The position numbers and the translations under genes were made by a program. A model generated the notes under the pieces. That model did no database searches and was not told where the DNA came from. It was given only the letters and a program-made list of their open reading frames with translations. A DNA stretch of 62,861 bases, taken from NCBI GenBank assembly GCA_017854795.1, contig JAFMHB010000002.1, positions 42,916 through 105,776 of the forward strand. The letters are read 5' to 3'. Each line of letters begins with the position of its first letter. Position 1 is the first letter of the stretch. Source of the stretch: Candidatus Nanopelagicales bacterium. Lineage in GTDB: Bacteria > Actinomycetota > Actinomycetes > S36-B12. Shown one piece after another: positions 17,831 to 25,687 of this stretch.

Positions 17831-18975
17831 TTCCCGACCTCCAGCGCCAAACCGATTGCAACAGCAAAAGTGGAATCCGTTGGGACCTGACCTTCGACTC
17901 TGCCTGCCGCGGGTAGCCCCGCAAGGGGGTCCATCATGTTAACTGGGAATGGAAGCTCTGTGCTGATGCGTTCCTTTAGTCCTGGGAGGTTTGAGCTGCC
18001 TCCACACAGGGTGACATCTGAGATTGCCGCTCCTGTAGCCGAGGAAATAAAGTAATCAATTGAGTCTCGTAATTCTTTGATGAGAGTTGTGGCCCATGGG
18101 TTTAGTAGTTTGATAACCGCTTGGGTGGTGAGATCGAGGGATCCTGCGTCTTTTGCCGAGATATTACGAAAAACACTTGATTCTGGGATGGTCGTAATTG
18201 ATTGCATAGGTCCATTAAGGCCGGTAGTTCGCTTGATTTTCTCAGCATCGTCAAATCCGAGATCTAGTAAATTTACGATGGCATCTGTTGCTGAATCCCC
18301 GCCGAAATTGCTTATCGTCCGAATAAACCGTGGTTGGCCATTTTGGTGAATGACTACCGTTAGTTGCTCTGCCCCAATGTCAGCAATGACGCGGAGCCTT
18401 TCATCATCGGGAATTTTTCCATGGCATGCGGCCCGAATTAGTGCAAAGGCAGCTGAGTCAGCACAAATGGGCGTGAGTCCAGCTTTTCGGATCAATTGAG
18501 CTTCGGTTGTGAGCGATGCTCGATTAGATGCCACCACGAGGATTCGGTTGATCATGGTTTCTTGTCCTAGCGAATCACGCCCGGGGACCTGTTTGAGTAG
18601 GTGGTAGTCGAGTTCCACTGTCGAAATATCGACGGGTAGGGCCTCGTGAATTTGGTAGGGGAGTGCTTGGATGAAACTGTCCGGCGGCATCCAGGGTAGG
18701 TCCAACTGCCTCGTAATTATGCTGGTATCACTGATTCCAAAAGTCACCGAGCGTCCCGTGAATCTACCTTTTTTCCAGAGTGATCGTAGGGACTTTGTGA
18801 AAAGTTTTGGGTCGAGGACCTCGCCATTGCGCACTGTTCCGTGCGGCAGATCCACCGCAGCAAGTCGACTGACTTCACATGTAGCTGAACCTCGAATATG
18901 CCGTAACTCTGCAGCCCTAATACCGCTGGTCCCAATATCTAGTCCGATAGCGCGCGAGGTGATTTTTCCCGTCAT
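17827..18975 (-). CDS. pilM: type IV pilus actin-like ATPase PilM
   Basis: 382 residues from ATG 18975, chosen because AAGGAG precedes it and the protein then starts right before the phosphate-binding segment AIGLDIGTSGIRAAEL. An open frame to 19101 adds unlikely sequence. The actin-like fold is supported by ADIGAEQLTVVI (phosphate 2) and a late LCGGSSNLPGLKERI. PilM binds PilN's N-terminus and relays ATPase states of PilB/PilT. First gene of the minus-strand pilMNO operon, divergent from pilT1. Confidence 0.88.
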   Translation of the reverse strand: MTGKITSRAIGLDIGTSGIRAAELRHIRGSATCEVSRLAAVDLPHGTVRNGEVLDPKLFTKSLRSLWKKGRFTGRSVTFGISDTSIITRQLDLPWMPPDSFIQALPYQIHEALPVDISTVELDYHLLKQVPGRDSLGQETMINRILVVASNRASLTTEAQLIRKAGLTPICADSAAFALIRAACHGKIPDDERLRVIADIGAEQLTVVIHQNGQPRFIRTISNFGGDSATDAIVNLLDLGFDDAEKIKRTTGLNGPMQSITTIPESSVFRNISAKDAGSLDLTTQAVIKLLNPWATTLIKELRDSIDYFISSATGAAISDVTLCGGSSNLPGLKERISTELPFPVNMMDPLAGLPAAGRVEGQVPTDSTFAVAIGLALEVGK

Positions 18976-19089
18976 GGAAGGGTCAAGCTCCTTGCCTCGT
19001 GAACATAGGGACGATTGTTCCGGTGACTCGAAAGCCGACTGTAGTCGTTGGTTGACTTCGAATAGCCGTGAGTAGTGCACTCCAGAGGA

Positions 19090-19104
19090 GTATCGGCTCA
19101 AATT
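19090..19104 (-). promoter_or_regulatory. pilus motif site 2 (AATTTGAGCCGATAC), upstream of pilMNO
   Basis: Read on the minus strand, this copy differs from the pilT1 copy by one base. CCGATAC resembles the sigma-28/SigD -10 box CCGATAT. It lies 114 bp upstream of the pilM ATG. Confidence 0.6.
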
Positions 19105-19163
19105 GAGGACCCGTGTGGCAGTGATCTTTGCCCCGACGGCATTCCAAGGGGAATTTGAGCCGA
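19093..19163. repeat. 12-bp perfect inverted repeat in the pilM/pilT1 divergent gap
   Basis: TCGGCTCAAATT (19093-19104) and AATTTGAGCCGA (19152-19163) are exact reverse complements, separated by 47 bp. Each arm is the core of a pilus motif copy pointing outward, one toward pilM and one toward pilT1. The 198-bp gap has no gene. Confidence 0.75.
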
Positions 19164-19166
19164 AAC
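19152..19166 (+). promoter_or_regulatory. pilus motif site 3 (AATTTGAGCCGAAAC), upstream of pilT1
   Basis: The motif ends 7 bp before the pilT1 ATG. If CCGAAAC is a -10 box, transcription would begin at or next to the ATG, explaining the absence of a close Shine-Dalgarno sequence. Confidence 0.6.
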
Positions 19167-19173
19167 ACCCATC

Positions 19174-20304
19174 ATGGAGCTACCCGTTCACGATAATTGG
19201 GGTGCTCAACACCGAGAACTGAAACTGGACACAATTTTGCGCTCCGCGGTACAACTCGGAGCATCGGATATTCATATTCGAGTTGACCAGCCTCCGCTGG
19301 TACGTGTTTCCGGTCAACTCATCCCATTGGATATGCCGGTTGTGACCCCCGAATGGGCAGCTGATTGTGTTGAGAAGGCATTGGAAACACAGAGAGCCAA
19401 GTCCGTATTTGCCGAACAGGGTGACCATGATTTTGCCCTCGAGATCCCCGACGTCGGTCGATTTAGAGTGAATGCTTACCGCTCACGAGGGGTGAGTTCC
19501 ATGGTCCTTCGCCATGTTCGGCAGGACATCCCAACACTGGTGCAATTAGGACTTCCGGAATCGGTCAATGAGCTGGCCCGCAAGTCCGATGGTCTTGTTT
19601 TGGTCTGTGGTCCCACGGGGTCTGGAAAGTCAACGACGCTTGCTGCCATGGTGGGGCTTATAAATGCCGAGAAGGCATTTCATATCCTGACCATTGAGGA
19701 TCCACTCGAGTTTCTCCACACAGATCTCAAGTCTTCTGTAAGTCAGCGGGAAATTGGGATCGATACCCCGAGTTTCGCTTCTGCTTTACGTTCGGGATTG
19801 AGGCAGGACCCCGACGTGATCGTCATTGGGGAGATCCGGGATTCTGAAACCATGTCTATTGCTTTACAGGCGGCCGAGACTGGCCATCTCGTGCTGGCAA
19901 GCATGCATGCTGCGTCTGTACAGGATGCAATCCAGCGAGCTGTTGATCTTTTTCCCACTCAAGAGCAGGCTCATGTTCGAACTGTGGTCGCTGAAGTACT
20001 CCAAGGCGTCGTTAGCCAAAGGCTTGTTCCCTCACTGACACCTGTCCAAAGATCACTTCTTATTGAGATCGCGGTCTCTACTCCAAGGGTTAGGCAGGCA
20101 ATAAGTAATCCGAAAGACTTGTCGGAGCTTTCCACGATCATGTCGGAAGGCTCGTATTACGGAATGGTGACCCTGCAACAAGATGCTTTGGGCAAAGTCA
20201 TGTCTGGAGAGGTATCGGTAGAGGCAGCTGAAGGGGTAATGACATCCTTGAACGATTTCAGGCTGGCTCTTAAACAGGCGGGATACGGTGGGGACCATGA
20301 GTGA
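19174..20304 (+). CDS. PilT-family ATPase, divergent paralogue (PilT1)
   Basis: 376 residues with the PilT/VirB11 layout: an N-terminal PAS-like domain (GASDIHIRVDQPPLVR), Walker A GPTGSGKST from about residue 146, Asp box, Walker B DPDVIVIGEIRD and His box (ETGHLVLASMHA). The canonical AIRNLIRE retraction motif of PilT is replaced by RVRQAISNPKDLSEL. So it may be a PilU-like accessory ATPase and not the main retraction motor. The ATG has no nearby ribosome binding site and lies 7 bp after motif site 3. The 3' end overlaps the pilB frame. Confidence 0.85.
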   Translation: MELPVHDNWGAQHRELKLDTILRSAVQLGASDIHIRVDQPPLVRVSGQLIPLDMPVVTPEWAADCVEKALETQRAKSVFAEQGDHDFALEIPDVGRFRVNAYRSRGVSSMVLRHVRQDIPTLVQLGLPESVNELARKSDGLVLVCGPTGSGKSTTLAAMVGLINAEKAFHILTIEDPLEFLHTDLKSSVSQREIGIDTPSFASALRSGLRQDPDVIVIGEIRDSETMSIALQAAETGHLVLASMHAASVQDAIQRAVDLFPTQEQAHVRTVVAEVLQGVVSQRLVPSLTPVQRSLLIEIAVSTPRVRQAISNPKDLSELSTIMSEGSYYGMVTLQQDALGKVMSGEVSVEAAEGVMTSLNDFRLALKQAGYGGDHE

Positions 20305-21967
20305 ATCCGTGCTTGATGTGATCCTCTCCAGAGGCCTAGTCACACAGGAAGAGGTAGACCAAGCAATTGTTGAAGCCCGCAAAAACGGTGAATCCCCCGT
20401 GCGGTCCCTTGTGTCGAAGGGGGTGATTACAAAGAAGCAAATGATAAAAGCGACAGTGGAGGCGGCAGGGCTCCAATTCGTTGAAATTATGGACTTAACC
20501 ATTAGCCCAATGGTCGCCAATCTACTGACCGGTGATCAGGCAAGAAAGTATGGAGTCATCCCCATAGACCTTGTCGGAGACACAGTGATTATCGCGACGG
20601 ACTCTCAAACAGCGGCCAACTGGCAGGTACGTGAAGACCTTCAGGCCATTACTCGTTACCCGGTTTCATTTGTGTGCGCGCTCAAGTCCGAAATTGACAC
20701 CCGCCTGAACCTGCAATACCGAGCGGAAACGGAGTTGGGTGAACTTGTTCGCGACATGCTCCACGACGAGCAAGCAATTGACATATTCGCACCTGTTGCG
20801 TCCACCACGGATGCTCCCCTTGTGCGATATGTGAATCTCCTACTCGGTCAGGGAATTTCAGATAAAGCATCCGATATCCATGTTGAACCCTCGGAAGACA
20901 ATATTCGAATTCGATTTCGGATTGATGGTGTGCTAAAAGAGATGGCACCAGCTCCCAAAGAAGTTCAAGCCGCACTGATCTCGCGCTTAAAAATTATCTC
21001 GGATATGGACATAGCCGAGAGGCGCGTTCCCCAGGACGGTCGTCTCACGGTTGTGGTAGATCGGAAGAAGGTTGACCTTCGAGTAAATTCCATTCCCACC
21101 GTTTGGGGGGAGAAAATCGTTATGCGAATCCTGGATAATAGTGCCGCACAGATGGAACTCTCAGGGCTTGGATTTTCGCCGGACAATTTGGTCCGATGGA
21201 GAGATTCATATACCCGCCCTTATGGCATGGTAATTGTGAGCGGGCCCACGGGTTCGGGAAAGTCCACCACCCTGTACGCAACCTTGAATTCAATGGTTCG
21301 ACCTGAAGTGAACATTGTCACCGTTGAAGATCCGGTCGAATATCGCATCCCAGGGATCAACCAAGTGCAAACTAATGCCAAGGCGGGACTTACATTTGCA
21401 TCCGCGTTGAGATCTATTCTGAGAGCTGACCCTGACATCATTCTCATCGGTGAGATTCGAGACCACGAGACCGCGCGCATTGCTATTGAGTCTGCACTCA
21501 CTGGCCATATGGTGTTAACAACTCTGCACACCAATGACGCACCGAGTGTTCTCACTCGCCTTACCGAAATGGGTATCGAGCCTTTCTTAGTGTCCTCGGC
21601 GCTGGCTTGTGCCTCGGGACAACGACTTGCTCGCCGGTTGTGTGCCGAGTGCAAAAAGCCGGTAAAAATTGCACCCAGTGACTTGGCGGCGGTCGAATTT
21701 GAATACACCCCAGGGGTCGAAGCAACTTTTTTTGAAGCTGTTGGGTGCTCGCGCTGTGCCAACACTGGGTTTCGCGGGCGTGTTGGTTTGCACGAGGTCA
21801 TGACAATGACGGAGGAATTGGCCGCCCTGGCAATCCGCAACGCCACATCTGATGAAGTGAAGGCGCAGGCTGTTGCTCAGGGCATGCGCACCTTGAAGCA
21901 GGATGGTTGGCTTAAAGTTGCTCAAGGAGCCACCACCATCCCTGAAGTTCTGAGAATAATCGCGTGA
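20297..21967 (+). CDS. pilB: type IV pilus extension ATPase PilB
   Basis: 556 residues. N-terminal MshEN-type domain (LDVILSRGLVTQEEVDQAI), which binds c-di-GMP in some family members, then a GspE/PilB ATPase with Walker A at about residue 316 (SGPTGSGKST), Walker B (DPDIILIGEIRDHETA) and a C-terminal tetracysteine zinc element (CAECKKP and CSRCANTGF). It powers pilin polymerisation at the inner membrane. ATG 20297 is chosen over the in-frame GTG at 20288. The gene begins inside the end of pilT1, so translation is coupled. Confidence 0.93.
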   Translation: MSESVLDVILSRGLVTQEEVDQAIVEARKNGESPVRSLVSKGVITKKQMIKATVEAAGLQFVEIMDLTISPMVANLLTGDQARKYGVIPIDLVGDTVIIATDSQTAANWQVREDLQAITRYPVSFVCALKSEIDTRLNLQYRAETELGELVRDMLHDEQAIDIFAPVASTTDAPLVRYVNLLLGQGISDKASDIHVEPSEDNIRIRFRIDGVLKEMAPAPKEVQAALISRLKIISDMDIAERRVPQDGRLTVVVDRKKVDLRVNSIPTVWGEKIVMRILDNSAAQMELSGLGFSPDNLVRWRDSYTRPYGMVIVSGPTGSGKSTTLYATLNSMVRPEVNIVTVEDPVEYRIPGINQVQTNAKAGLTFASALRSILRADPDIILIGEIRDHETARIAIESALTGHMVLTTLHTNDAPSVLTRLTEMGIEPFLVSSALACASGQRLARRLCAECKKPVKIAPSDLAAVEFEYTPGVEATFFEAVGCSRCANTGFRGRVGLHEVMTMTEELAALAIRNATSDEVKAQAVAQGMRTLKQDGWLKVAQGATTIPEVLRIIA

Positions 21968-21977
21968 GGTTGACACT

Positions 21978-23219
21978 GTGAGCAATATGGAATTCACGTT
22001 ACCTGTTTCCCAACCCAATATTGATGGGGCAAAGGCAGTGGGGGATGCGGCCGCGCAATTTGCACCGGATATCCCTTCACATGTGCCAGAGTCCGGCATT
22101 ACAGCTGTGAACCGTGACGATCCACGAGTGCTGGGTCGCGAGCTGTCACTTGACTCCATTTTGTTAAAACTGCTGGAAGCGGGTGGATCCGATCTCCACC
22201 TCAGCGTGGACTCTCCTCCCATGATTCGCATCAATGGTGAACTCGAGCCAGTTCCACAATTTGCAGCTCTCACGCCAAGGCAGCTTCAGGAATTGCTCTA
22301 TTCGATTCTTACCGATCGACACAAGCAAGTGTTTGAAGAAAACAAGGAACTTGATTTCGCTTACGAGTTGTTGGGTGCGGCTCGCTTCCGAGTGAATTTG
22401 ATGCAACAACAAGGCTCTATGGGTGCAGTGTTTCGAACTATTCCTTGGGAAATTTTGCCACTTGAAGCACTCAAGATGCCAGAGCGATTAGCTGACCTGG
22501 CAAATTTGCCCCGGGGGTTGGTGCTCGTAACGGGCCCAACCGGCTCAGGAAAATCCACCACCCTTGCGGCAATAGTCGATCGAGCCAATCGCACTAGGCG
22601 GGGTCACATAATCACTATTGAGGACCCCATCGAATTTGTCCACAAACACCAACTCAGCGTAGTGAGCCAGCGAGAAGTGGGACAGGACACGTGGTCCTTC
22701 GCTAATGCGCTCAAACATGCCTTGCGTCAAGATCCCGACATCATTCTCGTGGGTGAAATGCGGGACTTGGAAACTATTGCAATCGCTCTTACCGCGGCCG
22801 AGACAGGTCACTTGGTTTTCGGGACATTGCACACAAGTTCAGCGGCAAGCACGATCGACCGAATCATTGATGTTTTCCCTCCGGAACAGCAATCGCAAGT
22901 TCGAACCCAACTCTCTAATTCCATCGAGGCGGTCGTCTGTCAAACTCTGTGTAAAACAGCAGATGGATCAGGAAGAGTCGCAGCTACAGAAGTCATGATT
23001 GCGACACCTGCTATTAGAAATTTGGTGCGAGAGGGTAAATTGCAGTCCATTCCATCAGCCTTGCAGACTGGCTCAAAAGTTGGCATGCATACCCTCAATC
23101 AAGACCTCGCGCGGTTAGTGTCTGAAGGCCAGATCACTTACGAAACAGCCCATGAAAAAACTTCGGACCTTTCAGAACTCAACCAGTTGCTGGGAGTAAC
23201 CGCTGATGGCCCAAAGTGA
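21978..23219 (+). CDS. pilT: type IV pilus retraction ATPase PilT (PilT2)
   Basis: 413 residues. An N-terminal extension of about 55 polar residues precedes the PAS-like domain (GGSDLHLSVDSPPMIR). Walker A GPTGSGKST begins at about residue 186, Walker B is DPDIILVGEMRD, and the His box is ETGHLVFGTLHT. The PilT-specific motif is intact as TPAIRNLVREGK, so this is the better candidate for the retraction motor. GTG start 10 bp after pilB; overlaps pilC by 14 bp. Confidence 0.92.
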   Translation: MSNMEFTLPVSQPNIDGAKAVGDAAAQFAPDIPSHVPESGITAVNRDDPRVLGRELSLDSILLKLLEAGGSDLHLSVDSPPMIRINGELEPVPQFAALTPRQLQELLYSILTDRHKQVFEENKELDFAYELLGAARFRVNLMQQQGSMGAVFRTIPWEILPLEALKMPERLADLANLPRGLVLVTGPTGSGKSTTLAAIVDRANRTRRGHIITIEDPIEFVHKHQLSVVSQREVGQDTWSFANALKHALRQDPDIILVGEMRDLETIAIALTAAETGHLVFGTLHTSSAASTIDRIIDVFPPEQQSQVRTQLSNSIEAVVCQTLCKTADGSGRVAATEVMIATPAIRNLVREGKLQSIPSALQTGSKVGMHTLNQDLARLVSEGQITYETAHEKTSDLSELNQLLGVTADGPK

Positions 23220-24423
23220 CTTTTTGGTCAAGGCACGGTCTAGGCAAGGGCGGCTTGTTGAACAAAAGATTAAGGCATCAACCGAGGCCGAAGCAATTGC
23301 GCGTATTCGTCAATTAGGGCTCACCCCCATCGCCGTTGAGGTAGCCAATACTGGCTTCAATCGGGAAATTCGACTTGGCAAGGGCAGGGTGAAGATAAAA
23401 GACTTGGCGATCTTTTCTCGTCAATTTGCCACAATGTTGTCCTCGGGGCTACCGATTTTGCGTGCGCTTTCAATCCTGTCCGAGCAGACTGAAAGTGTTC
23501 GTTTACAGGAAATACTGTTGGAGATCAAGTCAGAGGTTGAGAAGGGATCATCTCTTTCTGAGGCTATGTCCAAGCGAAAAGAATTTCCAGCCCTTATGGT
23601 GAGCATGACTCGGGCAGGGGAGGTGGGTGGATTCTTAGACACCACCATGGTGGAAGTAGCAGACTCATTGGAAGCGGATGTCAGGCTTAGAGGAAAAATA
23701 AAATCTGCCTTGACCTACCCGATTGCGGTTGCCGTGATTGCACTCGTCATCACAATCGGCATGTTGATATTTGTCGTCCCAATTTTTTCTGATCTTTTTG
23801 CCTCTTTTGGAGGTAGTCTGCCTGCGCCGACACAGTTTCTCGTCAACTTGTCTAATCTGTTTAAGGACCCAAGATTCTTTTTTCCCGTAATGATTATCGT
23901 GACCGGATTCATTGTCTGGTTTCGCAGAAATCGAAATTCGACACGTGTCCGAGCTGTCATTGACCCACTGAAATTTCGTATTCCAGTTTTTGGGAATCTA
24001 TTTCAAAAAGTAGCTCTGGCTCGATTCTCTCGGAACTTCTCTGCACTGCTAAAAGCTGGAGTCCCGATATTGACCTCACTCGACATCGTGGCAGACACAT
24101 CAGGCAATGTTGTTGTGTCACGCGCGGTTGACTCCGTTAAGGAGAGTGTTCGGCAGGGCAGTGGAATGTCTAAGCCACTAACGGAACACCCGGTATTTCC
24201 CGATATGGTCGTGCAGATGATCGCAGTAGGTGAAGAAACCGGCGCATTAGATGAAATGTTGGCGAAAATCGCAGACTTTTATGACCAAGAGGTGGAGGCC
24301 ACCACGGAGCAATTGATGGCCCTAATCGAGCCGATCATGATTGTGGTCTTGGGTTCGCTCGTAGGGGGCATGATCATTGCTCTTTATCTTCCCATCTTCA
24401 ATATTTTCGAACTCATTCGCTAA
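23206..24423 (+). CDS. pilC: type IV pilus inner-membrane platform protein PilC
   Basis: 405 residues with two GspF-type cytoplasmic helical domains (FSRQFATMLSSGLPILRAL and the repeat FSRNFSALLKAGVPILTSL) and three membrane helices, including one at the C-terminus (IMIVVLGSLVGGMIIALYLP). PilC transmits the rotation or conformational work of PilB/PilT to the pilin subunits. ATG 23206 lies inside the end of pilT2. Last gene of the pilT1-B-T2-C operon. Confidence 0.94.
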   Translation: MAQSDFLVKARSRQGRLVEQKIKASTEAEAIARIRQLGLTPIAVEVANTGFNREIRLGKGRVKIKDLAIFSRQFATMLSSGLPILRALSILSEQTESVRLQEILLEIKSEVEKGSSLSEAMSKRKEFPALMVSMTRAGEVGGFLDTTMVEVADSLEADVRLRGKIKSALTYPIAVAVIALVITIGMLIFVVPIFSDLFASFGGSLPAPTQFLVNLSNLFKDPRFFFPVMIIVTGFIVWFRRNRNSTRVRAVIDPLKFRIPVFGNLFQKVALARFSRNFSALLKAGVPILTSLDIVADTSGNVVVSRAVDSVKESVRQGSGMSKPLTEHPVFPDMVVQMIAVGEETGALDEMLAKIADFYDQEVEATTEQLMALIEPIMIVVLGSLVGGMIIALYLPIFNIFELIR

Positions 24424-24473
24424 TTTTTGGGTATTGGGAAAAATATCCGAACAATAAAGGGGATTGATCGGTC

Positions 24474-24488
24474 AATTTGGTCCGAAAC
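24474..24488 (+). promoter_or_regulatory. pilus motif site 4 (AATTTGGTCCGAAAC), upstream of pilA
   Basis: Identical to the pilT1 copy at 13 of 15 positions, with CCGAAAC at 24482-24488. It lies 68 bp before the pilA ATG. A promoter here would give a leader of about 60 nt that includes the pilA ribosome binding site. Confidence 0.6.
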
Positions 24489-24556
24489 TCCATGTGTCAG
24501 CCCACCGCGGGCAGGCTACCCCGAAGCAATGAGGGGTCCTTCGACAGGAGTTCAAG

Positions 24557-24982
24557 ATGCTATCTCGCATTTACACCCCACGAGACGAGCGCGAGTCGGG
24601 GTTCACCCTCATCGAATTGCTCGTTGTTGTTGCCATCATTGGTATCTTGGCTGCCATAGCCATTCCAGTGTTTCTGAACCAGCGCAATACGGCGCGTAAT
24701 GCCTCGGTCGAATCAGATTTGCGCAACGTCGCCACCGTGTTGGAGACGGCTTATACGCAAAATGGTTTTTATCCACCTGCAGGCGAAGATCTCACCACCG
24801 AGCCCTATGGAGCAGCAATATCGCAGGGTAATGGTGTTGCTGTCACTAACAACACCGATTCTTACAAGATCGTCGGATGCAATACGGAATCCGAGGATGT
24901 TTACGTCTATGACTCGTCTCTGGGTGGCTTTGTTGACGCCACTACGGAAACCTGTCCTGCAGAGGGTATTGCAGTTAGTTAA
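24557..24982 (+). CDS. pilA: major type IV pilin PilA
   Basis: 141 residues. A short positively charged leader ends at G15, and the mature protein begins FTLIELLVVVAIIGILAAIA with Glu +5. The small C-terminal head has two cysteines (VGCNTES and ETCPAEG), likely forming the usual pilin disulfide loop. Strong start: AGGAG six bases before the ATG. It stands alone between pilC and a hairpin terminator, which fits separate high-level expression of the structural subunit. Confidence 0.93.
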   Translation: MLSRIYTPRDERESGFTLIELLVVVAIIGILAAIAIPVFLNQRNTARNASVESDLRNVATVLETAYTQNGFYPPAGEDLTTEPYGAAISQGNGVAVTNNTDSYKIVGCNTESEDVYVYDSSLGGFVDATTETCPAEGIAVS

Positions 24983-25007
24983 CGGTGCTGTTCGAAGTCT
25001 TGCACAG

Positions 25008-25046
25008 GTGTTGATGGTCACCGGCGTATTTGGTGGCCATCAACAC
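25008..25046 (+). terminator. stem-loop terminator downstream of pilA
   Basis: GTGTTGATGG (25008-25017) pairs exactly with CCATCAACAC (25037-25046); inner bases CACC and GGTG extend the stem. A short T-rich tail (ATTGTTATTG) follows. Placed 26 bp after the pilA stop. Confidence 0.7.
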
Positions 25047-25113
25047 ATTGTTATTGCAGTTACATTCCTTGGGTAGGAAAGGTGCAACCTCTGAAACTAG
25101 GAGGGGGTACAAT

Positions 25114-25176
25114 TTGTTTAGTAGGGAAAAAGTTCACTTGTTATCGGAGTATCAGGTCAATATCTCCGTAGCATGA
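25114..25176 (+). CDS. possible 20-residue leader peptide
   Basis: TTG start six bases after a very strong AGGAGGGGG (25099-25107). It encodes a 20-residue peptide beginning MFSREKVHLL and ends at TGA 25174-25176, 31 bp before the next gene. No family is recognisable at this length. It could be a leader peptide or chance; the ribosome binding site is the main support. Confidence 0.35.
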   Translation: MFSREKVHLLSEYQVNISVA

Positions 25177-25207
25177 AAGAGTCTCTCAATTAGTGAAGGA
25201 GTGCGTA

Positions 25208-25687
25208 GTGAATGACAACACTTCACTAATAGATGCCGAGCTATTAGATGCTGAGTTTGTAGATACTGAGTTTGTAGATACTGATAGCAGCGGGCTTGCT
25301 GGCTTGCAGGTGCAATTTGATATTGCTCTGAAATTCACTAGTCCACTTACTCATATGGCCCCAATGTCCAAAGCTTTGGCAGCGTCGTTTGACGCGGCAC
25401 CTCAGATCCCGGTACACCTAGTGGGCCTCAGTCAAGATCACAGGTATGTGAGTATGACTTTTGCCATCACGTTAGGGAGCCTCGATGAAATCAAGAATTC
25501 TCAGCCTCGAACTCTGTTGGCGCTGAACCTCATTTCACAACTTGTTAGCCAGCTAAGTTCGTATGGGCCCGTTCTTACAGCCCTGCCGGCAAAGGATTCC
25601 CATGACTCTCGTGCCGCTGTAGCATTTCTCGCTCGCGAGCAAAACACGGGTCGAGCGGTCTCGCAGTCACTTATTGCAATTGGCTAG
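25208..25687 (+). CDS. protein of unknown function upstream of the sigma-like gene
   Basis: 159 residues from GTG 25208, chosen because AAGGAG (25196-25201) lies six bases upstream. The N-terminus is acidic and built from a five-residue repeat (DAELL, DAEFV, DTEFV). The remainder is a compact alpha/beta sequence without membrane helices or known motifs. The next gene's GTG uses the last base of this stop codon, so the two are translationally coupled. Coupling to a sigma-like protein makes a regulatory partner, such as an anti-sigma or chaperone, conceivable; nothing in the sequence proves it. Confidence 0.7.
   Translation: MNDNTSLIDAELLDAEFVDTEFVDTDSSGLAGLQVQFDIALKFTSPLTHMAPMSKALAASFDAAPQIPVHLVGLSQDHRYVSMTFAITLGSLDEIKNSQPRTLLALNLISQLVSQLSSYGPVLTALPAKDSHDSRAAVAFLAREQNTGRAVSQSLIAIG
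25232..25282 (+). repeat. 15-bp tandem repeat in the coding sequence
   Basis: Three 15-bp units (GATGCCGAGCTATTA, GATGCTGAGTTTGTA, GATACTGAGTTTGTA) plus six bases of a fourth, encoding the acidic five-residue repeat near the N-terminus. The unit length keeps the frame, so copy number could vary without a frameshift. Confidence 0.75.

Noticed and set aside
24455-24458. TAAA as the -35 of a sigma-28-type pilA promoter
   Set aside because: It lies 23 bp before CCGAAAC instead of about 15, and the other five sites have no TAAA at a fixed distance.
24424-24556. c-di-GMP riboswitch upstream of pilA
   Set aside because: The region has GC-rich bits (GCCC/GGGC, ACCCC/GGGGT) but not the GEMM core sequence or its two-stem layout.
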